From: Prauserella aidingensis
GTDB lineage: Bacteria > Actinomycetota > Actinomycetes > Mycobacteriales > Pseudonocardiaceae
DNA: 39,331 nucleotides
Assembly (NCBI RefSeq): GCF_024171865.1
Contig: NZ_JAMTCN010000036.1
Span: 1 to 39,331 of the forward strand
Reading direction: 5' to 3'
The position numbers and the translations under genes were made by a program. This document shows, piece by piece, positions 1 through 7,367 of this stretch; position 1 is the stretch's first letter; the number at the start of each line of letters is the position of its first letter. A model generated the notes under the pieces. That model was not told where the DNA came from and made no database searches. It worked only from the letters and a program-made list of their open reading frames with translations.

Positions 1-1
1 G

Positions 2-190
2 GTCTCGACCCCATCGTTGCGGGTCGGCGCGGTCGCGAAACCAGCGTAGCCCCAGCACAGCCTGCCAGAAGCAGGTCAGCGAACGTGTTCCCGCGCGAGT
101 GCCCCGACGACGACGTTCGGCCTGCAGCAGCCACGCCACCTGACGGGCGAGCTCGCGGGAGACATCAAGGATGGCAGGATGAGCAATCAC
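2..190 (-). CDS. Transposase, N-terminal part (cut by window edge)
   Basis: A minus-strand frame opens with GTG at 190 and stays open to the window edge, giving about 63 residues. It begins VIAHPAILDVSREL and contains LLQAERRRRGTRAG and FWQAVLGLRWFRDRAD. This is the typical N-terminal region of actinobacterial IS5-like DDE transposases, which use a helical DNA-binding domain before the catalytic part. The catalytic residues would lie outside the window, so intactness cannot be judged. No good ribosome binding site precedes the GTG. Inverted repeats lie directly upstream. The family call rests on remembered similarity of this N-terminal signature. Confidence 0.6.
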   Translation of the reverse strand, partial: MIAHPAILDVSRELARQVAWLLQAERRRRGTRAGTRSLTCFWQAVLGLRWFRDRADPQRWGRD

Positions 191-252
191 GGAGAGCCTC
201 TGGGTATGGGGACTTGATCTTGTGGTGAGACCAGTCCTACCAGGGGCTCTCC
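191..252. repeat. Inverted repeat abutting the transposase start
   Basis: The arms GGAGAGCCTCTGG (191-203) and CCAGGGGCTCTCC (240-252) are complementary at 12 of 13 positions and separated by 36 bases. The left arm directly abuts the transposase start codon. It may be part of the IS terminal region, or a hairpin in the leader that limits read-through translation of the transposase. Confidence 0.5.
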
Positions 253-257
253 GCCTC

Positions 258-312
258 ATCTCAGCGCATCCATGCCACAGATCTCATGCGCCAGTTACTA
301 CCTCGCTGAGAT
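258..312. repeat. Perfect 9-bp inverted repeat outside the transposase gene
   Basis: ATCTCAGCG (258-266) and CGCTGAGAT (304-312) are exact reverse complements with 37 bases between them. Together with the repeat at 191-252 this makes the stretch before the VOC gene repeat-rich, as expected at the border of an insertion sequence. No target-site duplication could be tested because the other IS end is outside the window. Confidence 0.4.
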
Positions 313-359
313 CACCTCAGTCCAATTCAGAAAGTGGTTCGGGACTGTGCGGCGACCTG

Positions 360-737
360 TCACGCGGTGGTCCAGACGCCGAGCTCGTTGCCCGCTGGGT
401 CGCGAAAATGGAAGCGTCGACCGCCCGGGAAGTCGAACGGCTCCTGGGTGATCACGCCGCCCGCTTCGCGCACGGCCCGCAGGCTCGCGTCCAGCTCGGT
501 CGAGTACAGCAGCACCAGCGGACCACCGGCCGGTACCCGTTCCTCCTTCCGGAAGCCGCCGACCTCGGCCGCATCACCGGCACCGGCGCGGATCCCGACG
601 TACGCGGGCCCCGGTCCGTAGTCGATGAATTCCCACCCGAAGGCGCCGCCGTAGAACGCCTTCACCGCATCGAAGTCGGTGACGGGCAGCTCCACGTAGT
701 CGAGTGCGTGGTGGATGTGGTTCGAGAAATCAGCCAT
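360..737 (-). CDS. VOC family (glyoxalase/bleomycin-resistance fold) protein
   Basis: 125 residues. The ATG at 737 starts MADFSNHIHHALDYVELPV, where the first beta strand of the VOC fold begins. Further upstream codons give arginine-rich, unrelated sequence. The paired beta-alpha-beta-beta-beta layout is visible: YVELPVTDFDAVKAFYGGAFGWEF in the first module, then LVLLYSTELDASLRAVREAGG and the closing RRFHFRDPAGNELGVW. This end resembles the usual FxDPxGNxLxLW signature and carries the Glu that commonly ligates metal. VOC proteins include glyoxalases, dioxygenases and resistance binders; the substrate here cannot be assigned. The gene stands alone, between the transposase fragment and the divergent exonuclease gene. 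Confidence 0.85.
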   Translation of the reverse strand: MADFSNHIHHALDYVELPVTDFDAVKAFYGGAFGWEFIDYGPGPAYVGIRAGAGDAAEVGGFRKEERVPAGGPLVLLYSTELDASLRAVREAGGVITQEPFDFPGGRRFHFRDPAGNELGVWTTA

Positions 738-1045
738 GCACCGATACTGCCCCCACCCCACGACAGTTTCGCGCTCACGACGACACCCTGACGCAGCGCA
801 GGGCGGACCGCATCGCAGCAGACGGCTCCGCCCACATCGCGTCGTTCTCATTTCGTGATCGGCGATTCCGTTAACGGCAGTCGCGTTTCATACGACAGGC
901 CGGAGGAATGCCGACAGCGGAAAGGGCGTGACACCTCGGTGGAAGAACACGAAGAGCTAACGGCCGTCGCAGTCGACGACGCCTGGGCTCCGGGAATCGC
1001 GGTGGTCGCCGTGGGGGCCGCAGGTGCGAACACGAGGCTGACCGT
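738..1045. other. Intergenic region between divergent VOC and exonuclease genes
   Basis: 308 bases separate the divergent starts. They should hold both promoters, but no convincing -35/-10 pair was found. A GTG-initiated frame (855-1049) that ends by overlapping the next start codon lacks a ribosome binding site and recognisable content, so it is not called as a gene. Confidence 0.4.
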
Positions 1046-2296
1046 ATGACCGGGGCACCACACGGTTACGCCGTCATCGACGCGGAAACGACAGGCCTGC
1101 AGCCGGGGTTCAGGCACCGCATCGTCGAGATCGCCGTCGTCGAGGTCGACCCGTACGGCATCGTGACCGACGAATGGTCCACTCTGGTCAACCCGGAACG
1201 CGACCTCGGTCCACAACACATCCACGGCATCCGCGCTTCCGAAGTGCGCAACGCGCCGCGTTTCGCCGACGTGGCCGCCGAGCTCGTGCACCGAATCCGT
1301 GGCCGGGTCCTCGTGGCACACAACTGGCGCTTCGACGCGATGCACCTGCATGCCGAGTTCGGCCGATGCGGCATCGACGTACCGCTGACGGCTTCCAGCG
1401 GGCTGTGCACGATGCACATGGCGGGCAAGGCCTTCCCGTCGTCACGACGTTCGCTGATCGAATGCTGCGCTACGGCCGGTTTGCCGGAGCGCGATTGGCA
1501 CACTGCGGCCGACGACGCACTCGGCGCGGCCGAACTGCTCGGACACTTCCTCCGGCACTTCCCCCAAGTCGTGGCGGTCGGACACGAGCAGCGTGCGTTG
1601 ACGAGGTGGGAATGGCCGACACTGCCCGGAACGACCAGGCAACCGGTGCGGCGCATGCAGGTGGGAGACGTCGAACCCCATTTTCTGGCTCGACTCGTCG
1701 ATCGCCTGCCGCGTGCCGAGGATCCCTCGGTCGACGACTACTACCAGATGCTCGACCGCGCACTGTTGGATCGGCACGTTTCGGCCGGCGAAGCCGACAC
1801 CCTTATCGACCTGGCGCATCGGATCGGCCTGCACCGAGACGACGTGATCAAACTGCATCAGACATACCTTCGCGAGCTCGCTCGGGCCGCGTGGGAGGAC
1901 GGGGTCGTCACCCGCGAGGAAGAACGTGACCTCGCGATGGTGGCCACAGCGCTGGGGCTGCACGACGAGACCGTCGCGCAGGTGCTCGCCGAAGAGCGGT
2001 CGGCCTCACCCGATTCCTCTGCTGTCCCCGCGACCCCCGGGGGCCTTTCCCTACAGCCCGGCGCGACCGTGGTCCTCACCGGAGACATGGGCCGAAGCCG
2101 CGAAGAGATCACGGAACAAGCGTTGGCCACGGGCCTGCGAGTGACGACGTCGGTCAGCCGTAAAACGACCGTCGTGGCCGCCGCAGATCCGGACTCCCTG
2201 TCCGGAAAGGCGAAGAAAGCGCGGGATCTCGGAGTGCCGGTGGTGGACGCGAGGCAGTTCCTGCGGGCGCTCGAAGCCATGCCGAAGGCGACCTGA
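1046..2296 (+). CDS. DEDDh 3'-5' exonuclease with C-terminal BRCT domain
   Basis: 416 residues. Residues 8-170 form a DnaQ-like exonuclease: the ExoI motif is DAETTG with Asp12 and Glu14, ExoII lies around AHNWRFD (Asp97), and ExoIII is HTAADD (His152, Asp157). All four acidic ligands and the general-base His are therefore present. A middle helical stretch (about 210-320) follows. Residues about 335-412 form a BRCT-like domain (VVLTGDMGRSREEITEQA followed by KTTVVAAADPDSLSGKAKKA), like the NAD-ligase type. Actinobacterial proteins of this layout are usually called DNA polymerase III epsilon-like exonucleases and are probably repair nucleases rather than the replicative subunit. No operon partner is evident. 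Confidence 0.88.
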   Translation: MTGAPHGYAVIDAETTGLQPGFRHRIVEIAVVEVDPYGIVTDEWSTLVNPERDLGPQHIHGIRASEVRNAPRFADVAAELVHRIRGRVLVAHNWRFDAMHLHAEFGRCGIDVPLTASSGLCTMHMAGKAFPSSRRSLIECCATAGLPERDWHTAADDALGAAELLGHFLRHFPQVVAVGHEQRALTRWEWPTLPGTTRQPVRRMQVGDVEPHFLARLVDRLPRAEDPSVDDYYQMLDRALLDRHVSAGEADTLIDLAHRIGLHRDDVIKLHQTYLRELARAAWEDGVVTREEERDLAMVATALGLHDETVAQVLAEERSASPDSSAVPATPGGLSLQPGATVVLTGDMGRSREEITEQALATGLRVTTSVSRKTTVVAAADPDSLSGKAKKARDLGVPVVDARQFLRALEAMPKAT

Positions 2297-2368
2297 CCGG
2301 CTCGTCGGCCGCTCCGGACGGTTTCGACTCCCGCGCGACGTTCGCCATGCGGACGTAGGCTCGGTCAC

Positions 2369-3250
2369 ATGGAGCTAGGACTGCACTACTACACGTTCAC
2401 CCACCCCGAGTGGGAGACGACGCTCGCCGACCGCCTGACCGAAACCGCGCGCGTCGCCGACCAGGGCGGCGTGAGCCTGATGACCGTGATGGACCACTGG
2501 TTCCAGATGGAGCAGGTGGGCGGGCCACACGAACCGATGCTCGAGGGGTACACCACGCTCGGCTACCTCGCGGGCGTGACCGACAACGTACGTCTCGGGT
2601 TGCTCGTCACCGGCGTCACGTACCGCCACCCCGGGCTACTGGCCAAGACGGTCACGACGCTCGACTCGCTCGCCCCGGGCCGTGCCGTGCTCGGGATCGG
2701 CGCGGCCTGGTACGAGCGCGAGCACGCGGGCCTCGGCGTGCCGTTCCCGTCGACGGCCGAACGGTTCGAACGGCTCGAGGAGACACTGCAGATCTGCCGG
2801 CAGATGTGGTCCGACGACGACGGCGCCTACAACGGCAAGCACTACCGGCTGGCGGAGACGATCGGCCTGCCGAAGCCGGCGAACGGCACGGTGCCCGTCC
2901 TCATCGGTGGCGGCGGCGAACGCAAGACGCTGCGGCTCGTCGCGCAGTACGGGCAGGCGTGCAACCTGTTCGGCGCGCCCGGCGACGACGGAGTCGCTGC
3001 CGTGCGGCACAAACTGGACGTGCTGCGCGGGCACTGCGAGAGGCTCGGCACGGACTACGACGCCATCGAGAAGACGATCCTGTACCAGGGCGAGACGACC
3101 ACCGACCCCGACGGATTCCTCCGGCAGATGGAGGCATACCGGCAGCTCGGCGTCTCGCTGGTCTCTGTCATGCCGCCCGCCTACCAGGATCCGGTGCCGT
3201 GGGCGACGAGCCTCGTCGGCGACATCCGACCGAGACTCGCCACCGTCTGA
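2369..3250 (+). CDS. LLM class F420-dependent oxidoreductase
   Basis: 293 residues with the luciferase-like monooxygenase TIM-barrel pattern: an N-terminal strand (MELGLHYYTF), a segment DHWFQM with TLGYLAGVTDNVRLGLLV, and then KTVTTLDSLAPGRAVLGIGAAWYEREHAGLGVPF, typical of F420-binding family members. The C-terminal part contains VPVLIGGGGERKTLRLVAQY. These enzymes transfer hydride with F420H2 (or FMNH2 in other branches); the substrate is unknown. A TAGGCT box at 2356-2361 lies 7 nt before the ATG and no Shine-Dalgarno is present, so the mRNA may be leaderless. It ends convergent to the cation transporter gene. Confidence 0.88.
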   Translation: MELGLHYYTFTHPEWETTLADRLTETARVADQGGVSLMTVMDHWFQMEQVGGPHEPMLEGYTTLGYLAGVTDNVRLGLLVTGVTYRHPGLLAKTVTTLDSLAPGRAVLGIGAAWYEREHAGLGVPFPSTAERFERLEETLQICRQMWSDDDGAYNGKHYRLAETIGLPKPANGTVPVLIGGGGERKTLRLVAQYGQACNLFGAPGDDGVAAVRHKLDVLRGHCERLGTDYDAIEKTILYQGETTTDPDGFLRQMEAYRQLGVSLVSVMPPAYQDPVPWATSLVGDIRPRLATV

Positions 3251-3280
3251 CGACCAGCGTCGGATCCACTGTGGACACCC

Positions 3281-3318
3281 GGCGTGGCGGCCCGCTCAAC
3301 AGCAGTGGTCGCCACGCC
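3281..3318. terminator. Hairpin at convergent gene ends
   Basis: GGCGTGGCG (3281-3289) and CGCCACGCC (3310-3318) are perfect 9-bp arms around a 20-base loop. The element lies between the LLM gene and the convergent transporter gene and overlaps the last codons of the latter. There is no T-tract, so termination is inferred from position only. Confidence 0.4.
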
Positions 3319-4069
3319 AGGCGTCGCGGCCCTCCTTCACCGCGAGCGCCGCGATCACCAGCGCCGCCGCGGGGTCGGCCCACGACCACCCGAACAACGA
3401 GTTCAACAACAGCCCCACGAGCACGACCGCCGACAGATACGTGCACAGCAGCGTCTGCTTCGAATCCGCCACCGCACTCGCCGAGCCCAGCTCGCGCCCG
3501 GCCCGGCGTTGCGCCTGCGACAGCACCGGCATGATCACCAACGACACGGCAGCCAGCGTGATGCCGACCGTCGAGTGGTCGGCCTCCTCGCCGCCCAGCA
3601 ACGACGTCACCGACTCGAACGTCACGTACGCCGCCAACGCGAAGAACGACACCGCGATGACCTTCAACGCGAGCCGTTCCCGCCGCTCCGGATCTCGTCC
3701 CGCGAACTGCCACGCCACGGCCGTCGCCGAAGCCACCTCGACGGTCGAATCGAGCCCGAATCCGATCAGCGCGGCCGACGACGCGATGGCACCCGCCGTG
3801 ATCGCGACGACCGCCTCGATGACGTTGTAGGTGATCGTCGCCGCCACGAACAGCCGCACCCGGCGGGACAGCACCGCACGCCGCGCATCGTCGGGGGGGT
3901 CGCTCGCCGCCGAGTCCCGCGGCGAGGCGGTGTCGGTCGAGCAGCAGCCGTCGTCGCAGATCGCGACGTCGCCCCGGCGGGGCGTGACACCGGCGGACCC
4001 CTCGGCACCGGCGGACTCGGCGGCGGTCTGCGAACCGCCGGGCGCGCAGCAGTCGTCAGCCATCGGCAA
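3296..4069 (-). CDS. Cysteine-rich cation diffusion facilitator-like exporter
   Basis: 257 residues. The N-terminus is a cysteine-rich cytosolic tail (CC at 7-8, Cys38, CC at 42-43), followed by about six hydrophobic helices from residue 72 and a tail ending HCC (Cys256-257). The helices carry a CDF-like arrangement: GLDS (Asp107) in the second helix and ADSKQTLLC (Asp202, Cys209) in the fifth. In classical zinc CDF proteins a second Asp or His sits where Cys209 lies, so a thiophilic metal (Cd, Pb, or similar) is plausible. The start overlaps the end of the ArsR gene by 14 bp, so the two are translationally coupled and regulator and exporter work together. An ATG at 4063 is an alternative start. 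Confidence 0.88.
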   Translation of the reverse strand: MPMADDCCAPGGSQTAAESAGAEGSAGVTPRRGDVAICDDGCCSTDTASPRDSAASDPPDDARRAVLSRRVRLFVAATITYNVIEAVVAITAGAIASSAALIGFGLDSTVEVASATAVAWQFAGRDPERRERLALKVIAVSFFALAAYVTFESVTSLLGGEEADHSTVGITLAAVSLVIMPVLSQAQRRAGRELGSASAVADSKQTLLCTYLSAVVLVGLLLNSLFGWSWADPAAALVIAALAVKEGRDAWRGDHCC

Positions 4070-4490
4070 CCACCTCGTCGTTCACGGCAGCGCCCGCAGC
4101 GGCGGCATCCGGCCGGCCGGCGACCTCGTCGGCACACGGCGTGCCCGCGCCCGGCGCCGCCTCCCCGGACAGCACCTCGTCGTCGCACGGCTCTCCGGTG
4201 TCGACCGCGAGCACCACCTGCACGAACTCGCTCAAGGCACGGGCGAGGTGCGGGTCCGCCAGCTCGTACCGGACCTGCCTGCCCTCGTACGCCGCGACGA
4301 CCAGGCCGCAACCACGCAAACACGCCAGGTGGTTCGACACGTTCGAGCGCGTCAGCTCGAGCTTCGTCGCCAACTGCCCGGGGTAGTTCACCCCGTCCAG
4401 GAGCGCCACCAGGATGCGGCACCTCGTCGGATCCGCCAGTGCACGCCCCAGGCGCGACAGGGCGGCCTCCCGCGTCTCACTCGTCAGCAT
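4056..4490 (-). CDS. cmtR: CmtR-like ArsR/SmtB metal-sensing repressor
   Basis: 144 residues starting at ATG 4490 (MLTSETREAALSRLG), the start that aligns with mycobacterial CmtR; an in-frame start at 4520 would add ten non-homologous residues. The winged helix includes RCRILVALLDGV and the recognition helix TRSNVSNHL. The three Cd/Pb ligands known in M. tuberculosis CmtR, Cys57, Cys61 and Cys102, are all present (ACLRGC and EPC). The other CmtR cysteines at 4 and 35 are Ser and Asn here. CmtR dissociates from DNA on metal binding. The C-terminus is about 25 residues longer than in the tuberculosis protein and has two further Cys-containing stretches. It lies upstream of and overlaps the exporter gene. 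Confidence 0.9.
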   Translation of the reverse strand: MLTSETREAALSRLGRALADPTRCRILVALLDGVNYPGQLATKLELTRSNVSNHLACLRGCGLVVAAYEGRQVRYELADPHLARALSEFVQVVLAVDTGEPCDDEVLSGEAAPGAGTPCADEVAGRPDAAAAGAAVNDEVVADG

Positions 4491-4503
4491 ACGTCGAACA
4501 GTA

Positions 4504-4535
4504 CAGCGGACGCTGACCATTCAGCAACGACTGAA
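4504..4535 (-). promoter_or_regulatory. Candidate CmtR-like operator
   Basis: Two adjacent dyads lie just upstream of the repressor start. CAGCG-GA-CGCTG (4504-4515) is a perfect 12-base dyad, and TTCAG (4520-4524) pairs with CTGAA (4531-4535) across 6 bases. ArsR-family repressors normally bind such inverted repeats over their own promoter. The assignment to this regulator is inferred from position. Confidence 0.5.
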
Positions 4536-4560
4536 CCGTCCCGTCAACGGGTGGGCAGCG

Positions 4561-5148
4561 TCACCGCGCCGACCGGGCGGCCTTACGCCGCAACCGGTTG
4601 TACGTGCCGGCCAACCCCATCGCCCTGCGCGCCTCGAAGACGACGTCCCGAACGACGGCGCGGGTCCGTTCCGTGCCCTCGGTGATGAGCTCGTCGACGT
4701 AGCCGGATCGCTCACCGTAGCGAGCCCGCCGTTCCCGCACCGGATCGAGAAACCGCTTGAGCGCCGCCGCCAGGGCCTCCTTGACCTCGACGTCGCCGAC
4801 ACGCCCTTCGCGGTACCGCTGCTCCAGGTCTGCAACCTGGTCACGGTCGTCGTTGAACGCCCGGTGGTACTCGAAAACCGGATTCCCGTCGACGTTGCCC
4901 GGCACGTCGGCCCGCACCCGGTTCGGATCGGTGTACATCCGCGCGACCTTCCGGTTCACGTCCTCTGCCGTGTCCGAAAGGTAGATCGCGTTGTCGAGCG
5001 ACTTGCTCATCTTCGCCTGCCCGTCGGTACCGATCAGATTCGGCACATCACTGGCGACGAGCTCGGGAACGGGGAAGACCTCGCCGTACAGCCCGTTGAA
5101 CCGCCGGGCGATCTCGCGCGTCACCTCGACGTGGGCGTGGTTGTCGCG
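4561..5148 (-). pseudogene. trpS: Tryptophanyl-tRNA synthetase remnant (C-terminal half only)
   Basis: About 195 codons match the C-terminal half of bacterial TrpS. The frame enters at RDNHAHVEVTREIARRFN, continues through PNLIGTDG and the intact class I signature AKMSKSLDNA, and ends normally at the stop codon at 4561. Full-length TrpS is about 330-340 residues. The Rossmann half with the HIGH-type signature and the Trp/ATP pocket is absent. The homologous frame breaks off around 5148, and the next in-frame stop is the TGA ending the upstream membrane-protein gene (5164-5166). A GTG at 5124 could start a 187-residue product, but it would lack the catalytic core. The lost half was probably removed by a deletion ending here, so a functional trpS must exist elsewhere. 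Confidence 0.8.
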
Positions 5149-5163
5149 ACGCGGCCGAGGACG

Positions 5164-5769
5164 TCAGCTCGAGCGGCGCTCGCGGTTATCGAACGGCACC
5201 CCGCCCTGGGCGCACGCCTGTTCCAACAGCCGGCGCACCCGTTCGGCCTCCGCCCTCTCCGGCGTACCCAGATATGCCTTGATCCGCTTCCCGTTGAAGG
5301 CGCTCCGCTGGGCCTCCGTCACCGTCCGCTCCTTCACGGTGCCGTCGACGAGGTCGAGCTGGGCGTACATGCCGACCTTGCCCTTACCGCCGGCGTTGGT
5401 CAGGACTTCCAGCCGGAAGTGCGACAGGTCGGGCCACGAGAGCTGGAAGCCACCGCGCGTGATCGGGCCTGACGGGGTGACGATCAGCTCGATCAGATCG
5501 TCACCGGTGTACGCCGCGGACCGCTTCGCCCGCGGAGACATCACCAGTCTGAACATCGCGAACCCGCCGACGCCCAACGCGAGCAGCACCCAGCGCACGG
5601 GCGGTTCCAGGAAGAACGCGAGCCCGCCCATGACCATCAGCTCGAACACGCCCAGGTAGAGGTACATCGTCGCCAGCCGGTTCTGCGCGCCCGGATCGGC
5701 GACGTAGCGGTAGATCTCACCCGGCCTCTGCGCAGGCGGCATGGCCGGAACGCGAACGGGATCGGTCAT
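5164..5769 (-). CDS. Conserved membrane protein with two helices
   Basis: 201 residues from ATG 5769, which has a GAGGAG ribosome binding site about 4 bases upstream. Two adjacent hydrophobic helices (about residues 37-54 and 58-74, around LYLGVFELMVMGGLAFFL and VRWVLLALGVGGFAMF) anchor a soluble C-terminal domain. That domain has several short strands (DDLIELIVTPSGPITRGG, LSHFRLEVLTNAGGKGKV) and ends in a charged helix. It resembles actinobacterial membrane proteins with a PH-like output domain, but I do not recognise the family and give no function. It is transcribed toward the trpS remnant, so its 3' end lies at the deletion junction, and is divergent from the MBL-fold gene. Confidence 0.72.
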   Translation of the reverse strand: MTDPVRVPAMPPAQRPGEIYRYVADPGAQNRLATMYLYLGVFELMVMGGLAFFLEPPVRWVLLALGVGGFAMFRLVMSPRAKRSAAYTGDDLIELIVTPSGPITRGGFQLSWPDLSHFRLEVLTNAGGKGKVGMYAQLDLVDGTVKERTVTEAQRSAFNGKRIKAYLGTPERAEAERVRRLLEQACAQGGVPFDNRERRSS

Positions 5770-5896
5770 GACTCTCCTCGGGAATCGGGCGACGCAGCGG
5801 ATCCTACGACGACCGCGGCCGGGACGTACCCGTTTCCACGTTCCCCGCAGAGCCGGGGACACGCCTGCCACGCGGCAGACCCCGCGCAGTTCGGCG

Positions 5897-5927
5897 TTGA
5901 CTTCGAGTTAACTGGAAGTCCTAGCGT
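5897..5927 (+). promoter_or_regulatory. MerR-type promoter with 19-bp spacer and central dyad
   Basis: TTGACT (5897-5902) and TAGCGT (5922-5927) are separated by 19 bp, longer than the usual 17. The spacer holds a near-perfect dyad: GACTTC (5899-5904), AGTTAACT (5906-5913) and GAAGTC (5915-5920) read as one 22-base palindrome with one mismatched pair. A stretched spacer with the dyad between -35 and -10 is the hallmark of promoters activated by MerR-family regulators. It lies 24 bases before the MBL-fold start codon. No merR-like gene is in the window. Confidence 0.65.
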
Positions 5928-5951
5928 CCCTTTCAACGGAAGGGGACAGCA

Positions 5952-6599
5952 ATGAAGAAGATCGACGACGAACTGTGGGAGACCGAACCCGAGTATCCGT
6001 TTCCCGGGCTGAGCACCCACGCCTACCTGTGGCTGGCGCCCGGAGGCAACGTCCTGTTCTACAACACGACGCACGAGTTCGAGCTCGACCGCATGGCCGA
6101 ACTCGGCGGAGTCGCCCACCACTATCTGAGCCACCAGGACGAGATCGCACCGTCGCTGCAAGCGATCAAGGAACGCTTCGGCTCGACGCTTCACGCTCAC
6201 GCGACGGAAGCGGACCTGGTCGCGGAGGTGGCGTCGGTCGACGACGCCTTCGCCGACAGGCACATCACGGCCACGGGCATCGACGTGATCCCCACGCCCG
6301 GCCACACCCCGGGCAGCACCTGTTTCCTGGCCCCGGTGTCCGGGCGGAAGTTCCTGTTCACCGGCGACACGATCTACGTCGCCCCGGACGGCCACTGGCG
6401 GGCCGGCTACATCCCCGGCGTGAGCGACCGGGCGCAGCTGGCGGCGACCCTCGCCGACCTCGCCACCGTGCAGCCCGACGTGGTGGTCTCGAGCGCCTTC
6501 ACCGGCGATTCGGGGGTCACCGAGCTCGGCGACCGCACGTGGGCCGACTGCGTCGAGGAGGCCCTGCACGCACTCGAACCGGAAGCCACCCGCAGCTGA
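5952..6599 (+). CDS. MBL-fold metallohydrolase-like protein with reduced metal site
   Basis: 215 residues, ribosome binding site GGAAGGGG before ATG 5952. The metallo-beta-lactamase fold is clear: HYLSHQDE at 57-64, TPGHTPGS with His118, and FTGDT with Asp139. In canonical members the first motif is HxHxDH; here Leu59 and Glu64 stand where the first and last His belong, leaving His61 and Asp63. This subfamily may bind one metal or act on a different substrate. The gene stands alone behind a MerR-type promoter, so it is probably induced by a small molecule or stress signal. A hairpin follows the stop codon. Confidence 0.85.
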   Translation: MKKIDDELWETEPEYPFPGLSTHAYLWLAPGGNVLFYNTTHEFELDRMAELGGVAHHYLSHQDEIAPSLQAIKERFGSTLHAHATEADLVAEVASVDDAFADRHITATGIDVIPTPGHTPGSTCFLAPVSGRKFLFTGDTIYVAPDGHWRAGYIPGVSDRAQLAATLADLATVQPDVVVSSAFTGDSGVTELGDRTWADCVEEALHALEPEATRS

Positions 6600-6614
6600 C
6601 ACCCGCAACCGGCG

Positions 6615-6641
6615 CCGGCCTGCCTCGCGGAGGTAGGCCGG
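6615..6641 (+). terminator. Stem-loop terminator after the MBL-fold gene
   Basis: An 11-bp stem (6615-6625 with 6631-6641, CCGGCCTGCCT against AGGTAGGCCGG, one wobble pair) with a 5-base loop lies 16 bases past the stop codon. There is no T-tract, which is common in actinomycetes. Confidence 0.55.
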
Positions 6642-6869
6642 GCATACGCCCGCCACGTCCTCGCTGCGACGTCCGGACCATCCGCCCGGCAACCGTTCGC
6701 GCCCGAGAAAGCGGGACAGAGCAGGCAAACCACGTAGAAGGACTCGACCACAGCCACCATTCGGGTGACACACGCCATTCGATGTCACGGCGTGATAACG
6801 GGGAAGGGAAGTGCGGCGATACGCCGGATGACCCCATACACATCCCCCGACTCGAGATGGAGATGGCCC

Positions 6870-7013
6870 ATGTGGACATCTGCCTCGGGCACGCTCGGAA
6901 TCGCAGGACTGGCCGCATGGTCGGTCACGGGCGCGCTCGTGTTCCTGGTGGCAGGACTGGCGTTCCTGCTGCTGCTCTCGCTCGTGGTGCTGTCACCGAG
7001 CCCCTCGCGGTAA
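6870..7013 (+). CDS. Small hydrophobic membrane peptide
   Basis: 47 residues from ATG 6870 with a GGAG about 8 bases upstream. Residues 8-41 are almost entirely hydrophobic (GIAGLAAWSVTGALVFLVAG then LAFLLLLSLVVL), enough for one or two membrane helices, and the peptide ends PSPSR. I do not recognise a family. The 270 bases before it contain only the MBL terminator and no other coding signal. A long hairpin follows at 7172. Confidence 0.5.
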   Translation: MWTSASGTLGIAGLAAWSVTGALVFLVAGLAFLLLLSLVVLSPSPSR

Positions 7014-7171
7014 CGACCGCGACAGCCGCCACGCCCACGTCGGCCCGGCACCGCCAACCCCGGGCGCGCGCCGCGGACACCCCGACCGTCACACGGAACC
7101 TCCCCCGGTTTCATCCCGAAACGTGACGGGTCCGCGACGTCGCAGGCGATGCCAGGCCGTCGGTGACCGGA

Positions 7172-7220
7172 CACGAGCGGCGCCGGCTCGGCCTCCCCGA
7201 CCCGACCGGCGCCGCTCGTG
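7172..7220. terminator. Perfect 15-bp stem-loop
   Basis: CACGAGCGGCGCCGG (7172-7186) and CCGGCGCCGCTCGTG (7206-7220) are exact reverse complements with a 19-base loop. It sits between the small membrane peptide gene and the reductase-like gene, so it probably terminates the former. No T-tract follows. Confidence 0.55.
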
Positions 7221-7367
7221 CCCATCCCGAGCACCACCCGTGATCGACGAACCGGTCGCGTCGACCGTCGAAATGCGGGCCCGCGAACTCGGCCGACAGT
7301 CGGACCCATCGGGCATCCTGGGCGCACCACGCACCCGCCGCCGACACCGCCGCCGGAAGGGCCCGCC

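Noticed and set aside
855-1049. 64-codon frame ending in an ATGA overlap with the exonuclease gene
   Set aside because: No ribosome binding site, no recognisable protein features, and GC-rich DNA yields such frames often. The overlap with the next start could be chance.
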